Assembly: GCA_963930775.1 (NCBI GenBank)
Contig: OZ005702.1
Location: forward strand, 6,572,001 to 6,636,000
From: Cliona cf. orientalis
Taxonomy: Eukaryota; Porifera; Demospongiae; Clionaida; Clionaidae
Direction: 5' to 3'
Length of the DNA: 64,000 nt
The notes below the pieces were generated by a model. It was not told the DNA's origin. It saw nothing but the letters and a program-made list of their open reading frames with translations, and made no database searches. The position numbers and the translations under genes were made by a program. Shown piece by piece: positions 30,186 through 42,100 of this stretch (the stretch's first letter is position 1; each line of letters begins with the position of its first letter).

Positions 30186-33100
30186 TTAATATCTGACACT
30201 ATCATGCGCTGACATGAAAGAGCAAAAAACACGTCTGTTGTAAGGAACTTATTTTGAAGTATTCCAAACACATGTAGTATATATAGCTACTTGTATATTA
30301 TAAAATGACAACTAGCATGCTCAGGCTGAGCTCAAGGTTTCTAATGGCATAGCCAACTTCTTGCAGGCTGACCAATAGTGTATGATATTAAGTGATCGTC
30401 ACACGGTTGTAACTTGTGACACTACTGGTAAGGTATTTGCCACAATGTTGAAAATAAACACTACATTTAGTCCATGCAGGTGGTCTGTGTTAGTTATAGG
30501 TACTGACTGTGAATTTCTTGCACATATTAAATGTGCACATCTCTGCCATATGACTTCTCATGCAATCTTGGTGATAGTATAGGACTCAATATTCACAAAA
30601 ATATTATAATATTTGTATGACTTTCGCTAGGTTACAATAGTCTTCCACACAGAGGAAAAAAGCACTTACAGGGAAGCATATAGCATACAAGCAGTGTCGC
30701 TAAGATGACTAGCAATAGTAAATAGCTTATGAGTACAGGATAGCGTGGAGGCAGCCAGAGAACCTTGTACACTAGTCCACCACCTTGATCTGCAACAAAA
30801 TTAATAGTAATCATAATTATTGTGACTGATGTATCGTATGGATGTTAAAGATTGTATAGGACTCTCTAGAAGACTGTCTTAACTTCTATTTCATACACAA
30901 AATTAATGTATACATCCACATGCACACATGCACACACACAATGTCGTGCACTGTCACATAAAGTATCAAATGAGCATCAAGGTCACGTGTATGTATACAA
31001 TGTTGAGAATCTCAAGCATTTAAAAAATAACAATTATTCACGCTGATTATCAGATCATGGTGTGAGACTTACTTAAGATGGCAGCTCCGACTCCCATGTA
31101 TCTCTCCCCCATCCTGTAGCTGCAAGTAGGCACTGTTATCTCGTGCACTATACTGTCCCTGGCCAATCGGTGACTCCAAACACGGCCTGTGCTTACTGAA
31201 GGCCCACTTCTGCTGTGGGTGCTGAACATCGTGTGATGTATGTGTCCACTGAAGATGAAGCGTGTGCCGTTTAAAGATGATAAGATTTTTGTTTTAATAT
31301 TGACTGTGGATAGACCGTTGGTGTAGGTGGCTGGTGATAGATCATTTAGCGGTACGTGAGAGAATATGATATCGTATGGGTGATGAGCGGAGGTGGTCTC
31401 GTGGGTTAAAAAGTGGTCCAAGTCGTGACGGCATTTCTTTTCTGAGGTGGTCTGCAGGTGGCTGTTGATGTAGCACACTGTCGTCAACTGTAAGTGTCAT
31501 GAGGATTAAAAAAGGGTTTAAGTTTTTATCTAGATGGAGAATTTGGCATGCGCTTCTTGCCATTTGGCACAATTGCCAAAAATTCCAACATGTTACACAT
31601 AATCGTTTATATTGTATAACACCAATGATGTAGCACACTGTTGTCAACTATTAAATTCAGAAAAAGACGCTAGGGTCTAAATTCCAATCTAGCTGGAAAA
31701 TTTGGCATGCAAATCTTAAAAATCACTTGGGCTGTTTGGCACAATTGCCAAATTGAAATTCCAAGAAGCTAAATTTCATGTTACGCATAATTGTATACAT
31801 TGTACAATTCCATACAACAGCACTAAAGCAAGTTTATACTGCACTTATTTGGTATATACCATGGTACCATAGTGTCATATTCACAGACAGTCAACACTTT
31901 CAGATACACAGTAGTGTTTAGTTTGTAGTAGATGGGAAAGTACAGTGTATACAGTAGTCGGTAAAGCTTTGGGTGAGTGTGTATGTGGGGGGGGGGGGGG
32001 GGGGGGGTGAAACTTGACCTAGGGGTGGGAAATTCCAGAGCACTGTACGAAGCACTGCACTATAACCACGCATGCATTGTTACTTACCTTCACGAATTGA
32101 TATTCTTTATGGCCAATGATCTGATTAAACGATCCAAACTTTTCTTGGTATCTTCTATAGAATGAACACAGTGTCACACAATAATTGACATGGCTAAATT
32201 TTGCAACTCTGTCCTCACCTCATAACAATGTCAGTCATGAGATCCTGTCCTTCCCCTCCGATGTCATTGTCTCCAAGGATGACTATGAGCTGAATGTCTG
32301 GGGGAAGGGAGACAATCCTCCTAAAGCACTGTAAACAAAAACAAAAGTTAACAGTAACAAAATTAGTACTTATGATGGACGTTCACAGTAGAGCAGGGAG
32401 GTAACTGAATAGAGGAATGGAAGGAGTCGCGTTCCCAGGATATTCCTACGCTTACATTGAAAAGATTGGGGAGCTTGTAGCAAAGCTAGAGAATTCAAAA
32501 GAAGGGAGTGGGAACCACAAGATGTGTTTTACCATCAATGTCGGAAGGTGGATGTCTTACTTTTAAGTAATCCTGCCATTGTTGATGCGATGCTCTGTAT
32601 CCATTCGAGAACACATCTCCTAGCAGGACTACAACATCAGGAGGAGAGGAAAGAGTGGACATCACGTAGGAGATGGACTGCCTCAGGTATCGATCAGCAT
32701 CCCACCTTGCAAACCACCACTCATCACTGTACAAGATCAGCCAAACAAGAGCACACAATTACATGTAGTAGGGTGATGTATTATGCAGTGTACATAATGA
32801 GCAAGTAAGCATGTGAACAACAATGAATGCACTTGAGTGCAGAACCATCATCACTACATGCATGACTCCGGCGTGTGTATGTTTGAACTACATACCACCT
32901 AGCTCCCTCCACTGCAAAGGATTGTGCACATACCAATCCTTTCTAGTAAAATTAATGTGGTACACAAAAGCAGCTCCCCCCAGGCAGGAGTGAACACATG
33001 GTTTTGAATAAGGTTACTTCTGATCAATTGAAACTTGAAACTAATTTCATATCCACATGCATAACTTACTACATGATATACAATAACTATATGTAGGTGG

Positions 33101-36100
33101 AATACACCAACGCAGTTCAGAAAGTTAGCCAGTCAGTCGTTGGTACATAATATTCCAATAGAACGTCAAATAAACATTAGCCCTAGAGCATGCATGTGAA
33201 CAAACAAATTTGACCCTTGCATACTTGGAAAAGAGAGGATGAAATTCTTTTATACTATTGTATAGTGCTGTGAGAAAGCTACTTCAGCAGGCATCAGGAT
33301 CTGTTGTGCTCTAAAAGCACATTTTGATCGGATTAGTAGCAATCTTATCAAAGGATAGTCCCATTCTTTCCCTTTGATAAATTATGCGCCATCATAAGTC
33401 CTTTAGAATAGGCGCTTGAGCGCTTTGAGTTGCACCTAGCCATTTCGAAATTCGTTTCAAATTATGTACCTGTGCACTAGATAACTGTAGTTATCATTGG
33501 TGAGTTACGGTCTATGGTTCACAATCCATGGTTCACTCATGTCATAAAAGACAAGAAATGTGCAAAATACTATTATAGTAGTGAGATTTCCTCAAATGCG
33601 TAACCAACACAATAACTTTGCTTAGTACTAAAACCCATGGCACATTAAAAGTACAATGTTGTTCACGGAACAAGTATAGTAAGCTGTTTATATATATACA
33701 ACCCCTATATAGATGAAAGCAAGCAAGAGGGAGTCCCAAAATAAAGCCAATCCATGTTGATTTTGAAAGTGTAAATTGATTGTTATTAAAAGTGCATTCC
33801 CGTTGAGAAATGTAAATCAGACTACATGCAGTACAAAAGGTCCAAATAAAAGTTCCCAATTGAGACTATATACACTAAGTCTTAAAGATGTGTCCGAAAA
33901 AGTTGCCAATTGAGGCTACAATATTATTATTACAATGTGCTTAAAGCCTCATAGATAGGCATAGTGTAGGCATCTATACTGTGTTGTACTAGAACAGTAA
34001 TTCCAGAGGGGTGTTGATCCTGTCTGTATAAACACATGCATGAAAGCTATCACCAATGATTACCTGAATGCATACTTAGTCTAGTAGCATACCGTGAAAT
34101 AAACAAAAACATTCCAAGTCTAATTGGCGCAAAAGAAATAGGACTACATGCATGCATGTTATGAATCAGTGAGCTACAATAAAACAGTCTGTGAGGGTAT
34201 ATAAAGAGAGAATATATATAACTGACAATTTAGGGACACATTTCAAATACTAAGAATAAGAATGCTTCAAACGACAAAATTAATGTATAATAATAATATT
34301 ATTATACGCTTATTTATAGTCTTGATAATTGAAGTGAACACAATATCAGCAGTAGACATCAATTCAAATGTGATCACGATAGCAGCAACACAGAAGATCA
34401 TCTCTAATTCAACTGAAGATTCAGGCACTGAATCGCAGCTGCTCTGTTCATCTTTAGCTAATCAAATAAGCCCACTTCAATGTGGTCAAGATGGATTACT
34501 ATTTTTGCCTTATGAATACTGTGCAACTTTCAATGAGGAAATAAAACTGTTATCCATTTTCAATTGCCCATATTTTCAATTGGATAAATATCATGGATCT
34601 CATTTGTTGTTACAGCTGCCACAAAATCTCAGTCGGCTCAATGATTACATGTGCAGTCCACTGAATAGAAAAGGGTACTTATGCAGTGAGTGTGCCAATG
34701 GCTTTGGTCCCTCAGTGACCTCATTTGGCTACAGATGTGCCAACTGTACTGATACCTTATATGGAGTGCCACTTTTTCTGTTTCTAGAGTTTGTTCCAAT
34801 CATAGTATTCTACATTATCTGCTTAACTTTTCAAATCAGCGTAACTTCAGCTCCAATGCCCTGCTTTATCATGTATGCCCAGATTATTGTCGTTACATTT
34901 GATTTTACTACTACCAATACTCCAGTGCTGTATAAGATAATTCCAAGAGATTATTTGGATCACAGATTGGACATAAAATTTATATTGGCACTTTATAGAG
35001 TGTTTAATCTAGACTTTGGTTATTATCTTTTACCATCTTATTGCTTGAGTAGTAAGCTTAAGTTCATTCATGAAGCTTATCTTGGATACATTTCCGCCTT
35101 CTACCCACCTCTTTTGATACTTTTGACGTGGATTTGTATAGAGTTACATGGTCGTAATTTCAAACCACTGGTGTGGCTGTGGAGACCATTCCACAGATGC
35201 TTTGTTCGACTTCGAAGAGGTTGGGACACAAAGAGTGACATCATTGATGTGTTCACTACATTTCTTCTCCTATCATGTGGCAAGATTTTGTATCAGACAC
35301 TGCTACTGTTAAATCATGATGAAATTCTAAATATTAATCTGTCAGGTCATCGCTTCATATCCTATCAGTGTCTAGCCGATCAAAGTATTTCTTTCGGAAG
35401 CACATACCATCTTTTGTTTGTAATTCCTTCCGTGCTCATTTTCTGCGTATGTACCATTGTACCACTCCTGCTGCTGCTCCTTTACCCAATTAGAGTATTT
35501 CGATCATGCCTATCAAAATGGCATCTTAATTCCATTGCTCTAAACATCTTCACTGAGAAAGTTTATGGTTGCTATAGAAACGGTCTACATGGAGGACGAG
35601 ATATGAGGTACTTTTCAGGTCTTTATTTCATTCTGAGAATCATGCCTTTCCTGATCAAATTAATCGTACGGCCATTCAGTACTTATTATGCAACTATCCA
35701 TTGGTACTACTCCAGTACAGTTTTCTTTGCCATTGCCCTCATTGTGGGAATTACCAAGCCATACAAGAGAGCATACATGAATCATTTGGATACTCTGATA
35801 CTTTCTAACCTGGCAGTCCTTTATTACACTTTCGTATATGGAGCACACATGCTGCTACTAATAAGGATACTACTTGCAATCCCAATTTTAGTGTTTGTCA
35901 CTTATACGATCATCAAAACAATAAAAATATGCCTTTTAGGTAGATCTCTACCACAGTGCAATTGTTTTAAGCTTGTAATGCGTAAGATTACCTCTCTGAA
36001 AACAGTGACTTTTTCCAGTGAAGAAGAGCAGCAGTTTACCATCGACAGTCCAACAGCAGCACAGCCACTGATTGAACCAACTTCCACTACACTCAATTAT

Positions 36101-39100
36101 GGCTCATGTGTCAACATTGTTAGTGAAGATCACCAAACACAACAGTTGCTGGTTTAAGACACTGTAGCAGTACTGCATATTCTCAGATTTCTATATTCAA
36201 CAATAAGTTTGCTTAATGTCATGATCATGGCTAGTATGTATGATCATCTATTAACAGTATAAGGCCAGACCAATTAATTAAGTTGTTGCACGGATTCGCT
36301 CGCTCCAATTTTTGGGCAAACAAAAAAATTTTTTTAATTAAGTTGTATGTACAGTAGAGTGGTTTTTGTATTCTATCTTGATTCCCTGGTCCTAGATAGT
36401 CACATTAGTCTCTCTTAATTAGATTGTGGTCAATAACCACACCCCAATTAATTGTTTTTTTCTCGATTGCTCGGTCCAATTTTTACCTCACAATATCCGA
36501 GCAACAACAAATTAAATTGGTCTGGCCTAGCCATAGAGAGTATACATTTACACATGATGATGTATGCACAAACAGTATCCTGCTTGCCTGTTAGCACAGT
36601 GCGCATGTGCCGATGAAAGCATGCATAGGCCTTATCCCTTACTGCATGTCAACAGCAGTTGCTATTATATGCTTGAACTAAGAAGTATATGCACATTATG
36701 GCGACGTTCTTACTCTGCTTAAATGTTACTACCGGACTACTGATAGGTATAACGAAGAATGCGATTTCGCGCTTATGTCCATAGAACCATGCTGGGCATA
36801 TATTTCGCGTGACAAACGTACCATAACAATAAAAAAGCAATGGCCAATAGAGATGGATAGACTCTACGTGGAAGGGACTATCAAGCAGGGCTAGCTACAC
36901 AGTATTATGACCATCATTGTTTGCTTGGATCTGTGTAACAGTGTGTCAGTGGTATTCACGATTTATTGTGCTATGGCTTTAGTCAGCAGGTATCAGGATC
37001 TATTGTGGCACTCTAGTAGAAGTACAGCTTGGTCGATAATTATTAGCATTCTTATCAAAAGATAGCCCATGATAGATTATGCGCCATTTTAAATTCTTTA
37101 GAATAGGCACTTGAGCGCTTTGACTCACAATTAGCCATTTTGAAATTCGTTTCAAATTATGTGCATGCGCACTAGATAACTACGAATTATCATTGCATGG
37201 TGAGTTAGAGTCCATGGTTCACCCATGTCATAAGAGGCAAGAAGTGTGCAAAATACTGTTACAATACTGAGATTTCCTCAAATGCGTACCCAACACAACA
37301 ACTTTGCTTAGTACTAAAACCCATGTATGGCACATTAAAAGTACAATGTTGTTTATGGAACAAGTATAGTAAGCTGGTTATATACAACCCCTATATAGAC
37401 GAAAGCAAGCATTGCAAGAGGGAGTCCCAAAATAAAGCCAATCCATGTTGATTTTGAAAGTGTAAATTGATTGTTATTAAAAGTGCATTCCCATTGACAA
37501 ATGTAAATCAGACTACAGGCAGTACAAAAGGTCCAAATAAAAGTTCCCAAATGAGACTATATACACTGAAAGATGTGTCTAAAAAGTTGGTCCAGTACAT
37601 ACGAGGAACTGCTTACAGATTCCAAGCTTCCAACTTTGAAAGATAGAAGGACATTACTTAAACTGAATTATCTTTTTCAGGTGATGAATGGATCTTTTTC
37701 ATTTCCAAATGCCCCCCTTACTCTGCGTCAAACTCGCACCTTGAGAAAATCTGAATATCTATTGCTGGAGAGACATAGGCTATCGTACGAACGAATGCAT
37801 ATGCGTACTCATATTTTCCACATGTCATTTCTCTGTGGAATAGTTTATACCTTCATTTGTCCATAAATGTACATCATTATCATCTTTTAAGTATAACCTA
37901 CGTAGTCATCTTGTGCCTTTATAACTTAGTCATGTGTTTCTTTTTGTTGTCTTATCTTTCTGGGTACATGCATGTTAGCAAATTATCATAATTGCTATTT
38001 TTGTATCCATGCTATAGTAGCAGAATTATTATAAACATAAACACAAAAAAAATGTGCTTAAAGCCTCATGGATAGGCATAATGTAGGCATCTACATTGTG
38101 TTGTACTAGAGCAGTAATTCCAGAGGGGTGTTGATCCTGTCTATATAAACACATAAAAGCTATCACCAACGATTACCTGAATGCATACTTAGTCTAGTAG
38201 CATGCCGCGAAATAAACAAAAACATTCCTAGTCTAATTGGCGCAAAAGAAATAGGACTACATGCTTGCATGTTATGACTCAGTGAGCTATAATGATACAG
38301 TCTGTTGTAACGCCACGCTCAGTCCCGATCCCCAAGTCACGCTGGTTGGCAGACTCACTCGCGTCTGCGAGTGGTTGCAGGACCCCAGACAGGCCCCCAC
38401 CTGTAACGACTGCTCCCTGCTTGCGTTCTCTCACAGTAGTTGTAGATATTAAACAAGGGGAAATACTAGGGAGAACTGAACAATACACACATGTACACGC
38501 TATTAATACAGTCCATGATGTAATACAGGAAGTAATCAGTTATACAATGTTTCCTGTTCATTACACTGTGAGGGTATATAAAGAGAGAATATAATTGACA
38601 ATTTAGGGACACATTTTAAATACTAAGAATAAGAATGCTTCAAACAATAAAATTAATGTATAATATTATTATACGCTTATTTATAGTCTTGATAATTGAA
38701 GTGAACACAATATCAGCAGTAGACATCAATTCAAATGTGATCACAATAGCAGCAACACAGAAGATCACCTCTAATTCAATTGAAGATTCAAGTACTGAAT
38801 CGCAGCTGCTCTGTTCATTATCAGCTACTCAAATAAGTCCACTTCAATGTGGTCAAGATAGACGTGGACTACTATTTTTGCCTTTCGAATACTGTGCAAC
38901 TTTCAATGAGGAAATAAAACTGCTGTCCATATTCAATTGCCCATATTTTCAATTGGATAAATATTATGGATCTCATATAATGTTACAGCTGCCACAAAAT
39001 TTCAGTCAGCTCAACGATTACATGTGCAGTCCACTGAACAGAAAAGGGTACTTATGCAGTGAGTGTGCCAATGGCTTTGGTCCCTCAGTGACCTCATTTG

Positions 39101-42100
39101 GCTACAGATGCGCCAACTGTACCGATACCTTATATGGAGTGCCACTTTTTCTGTTTCTAGAGTTTGTTCCAATCACAGTATTCTACATTATCTGCTTAAC
39201 TTTTCAGATCAGTGTAACTTCAGCTCCAATGCCCTGCTTTATCATGTATGCCCAGATTATTGTCGTTACATTCGATTTTACTACTACCAATACTAAAGTG
39301 CTGCATAAGGTAATCCCAAGTGATAATTTGGATCACAGACTGGGCATAAAAATTATATTGGCCCTCTATAGAGTGTTTAATCTCGACTTTGGCCATTATT
39401 TTCTACCACCTTATTGCTTAAGTAGTAAGCTTAAGTTCATTCATGGAGCTTATCTTGGATACATTTCCGCCTTCTACCCACCTCTTTTGATACTTTTGAC
39501 GTGGATTTGTATTGAATTACATGGCCGTAATTTCAGACCACTGGTGTGGCTGTGGAGACCATTCCACAGATGCTTTGTTCGACTTCGAAGAGGCTGGGAC
39601 ACAAAGAGTGACATCATTGACGTGTTCACTACATTTCTTCTCCTATCATGTGGCAAGATTTTGTATCAGACACTGTTACTGTTAAATCGTGATGAAATTC
39701 TAAACATTAATCTGTCAGGTCATCGCTTCACATCCTATCAGTGTGTAGCCGATCAAAGTATTTCTTACGGAAGCACATACCATCTTTTGTTTGCAATTCC
39801 TTCCGTGCTAATTTTCTGCATATGTACTATTTTGCCACTCTTGCTGCTGATCCTTTACCCAATTAGAGCATTTCGATCATGCCTATCAAAATGGCGTCTC
39901 AATTCCATTGCTCTAAACATCTTCACTGAGAAGGTTTATGGTTGCTATAGAAATGGTCTACATGGAAGACGAGATATGAGGTACTTTTCAGGTCTTTATT
40001 TCATTCTCAGAATTACACCTTTCCTGATCAAATTAATCACACGGCCATTCAGTACTTATTATGCAACAGTTACTTTCCATTGGTACTACTCTGGTACAGT
40101 TTTCTTTGCCATTGCCCTCATTGTAGGAATTACCAAGCCATACAAGAGAGCGTACATGAATTATTTGGATACTCTGATACTTTCTAACCTGGCAGTCCTT
40201 TATTATACTTTCGTATCTGAAGTAAACATGCTGCTACTAATAAGGATACTACTTGCCATCCCAATTTTAGTGTTTATAACTTATATGATCATCAAAACAA
40301 TAAAAATATGCTTTATAGGTAGATCTCTATCACAGTGCACTTGTTTAAAGCTTGTAATGCGTAAGATTATCTCTCTAAAAACAGTGACTTTTTCCAGTAA
40401 AGAAGAGCAGCAGTTTACCATTGACAGTCCAACAGCAGCACAGCCACTGATTGAACCAACTTCCACTACACTCAATTATGGCTCATGTGATAACATTATT
40501 AGTGAAGATCAACAGTTGCTGATTTAAGACACTGTTACAGTAACAGTACTGCATATTCTCAGATTTTATATCAGCAAGTACGTTTAGTGTCATAATCATG
40601 GCTAGTATATATGATCATTAATTTTATTAACAGTATAACCATAGAGAGTGTACGTTTATGCATGATGTATGCACAAACAGTATCCTGCTTGCCTGTTAGC
40701 ACACGGCACTATGGCCGTCATTGTCTGCTTTGATATCTCTGTGACAGTGTTTTGGTGGTCTTCACGATCTATCGTGCTTTGGCTTCAAAGTTTTTTAGTA
40801 GCAGCTATACCGTTAATAAGTGCATGCGCTTATAGCGATAAACAGAACGACAGTATGCACTTAATAGAGGATATGCACTTACATGGCACATAACCATACC
40901 CACAAACGTTTGGGCACGTGATGGATGTGAGGCTGGCTAGCGCTATAGGGCTAGTATAGTACTAGTGCTCAATCGATCGCGGAGCGCTTAGCATTTACAG
41001 CTGTCGCTCAGGACAAGTGCTGGCGATTTGTCTGAAACTCGATCTTCTTGCATGACAGCATTATTCGTGGCCATCATTTCTCCAAAGATACCTGGACTCC
41101 ACATACTTTTCAGCCGATCAAGGTCAGGTTCATAGAACACCACGCCTATTAAGCGCATACGCTTAATAAACAATAGCTTATGATGAGAAGAGAGCTTGCG
41201 CTTAATAAATAATGTGCTCCTAATAACCATGCAGAGTTTACAGTATTATACTCAGACAGAAACTTTCGCTCAGGCTTGCCCCAAACAGGCCTTGCATGAC
41301 ACTATTATATATTTATACAATTCGCGCACACCTGTATCATTTACTATTACACGTACACAGTATCAGGACCTGGTAGCTTCCTTTACATGGTATCAGGATC
41401 TGGTAGCTTCCTATGTTAATACGCAGGTAGTGTGCTTAATATTCACACTAATCAAAATGAAATTGGTCTTGGGGGTGGCATCATGTTAAGCCACACAAAG
41501 TAAATGTTTTGTTTCAATGCCATGTATGTATGTGGGTGTGTGATGGTGGGCAGTTGATTTTGATAATGGCAAAAAAAAAACTCTAAAAATAAACCTTTCA
41601 TATTTGCAGCCTGTGGAACAAAAGTAACCTATCGAAATATGCCGATGGTGCAGAACCAATGGCTATTTACATGTATATAATACTTTCCCAAATATCAAAA
41701 GCCAACGAGAAAAACAGTACACATGGGTGGGGACAAAAAACAGAACATTACCTTATCTATCATGCCATGCCTGTTCACTTTAATATATTAACGGTGCACA
41801 AAATTACCGTAAAAGTTCTAATTATAGCGCCAAAAAAATTAATTCAGAACCGTGCTTGGCACTCCGATTAGAACGTTAAAAAAATTACTTAAGGCGCCAA
41901 TTTTTGTATCTCTGACTGTACTTTGGTGCTATAATTAGAAAGACATTGATATTGTCCGATGCCAAATGGCGCTTACATTAGATCTAGAGTGGTGCTGTAA
42001 TTAGAACTTTTACGGTATCTATCATGCTGTGCCAACTCACTTGTAAGTGCACATGATGTGTAGATCGGAGAATATGAGCATCTTCAGCTCAGCCTTGGGT

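Noticed and set aside
40988..41230. 80-codon minus-strand frame as a gene
   Set aside because: It overlaps repeat-rich sequence, has no recognised domain and shows no splice context.
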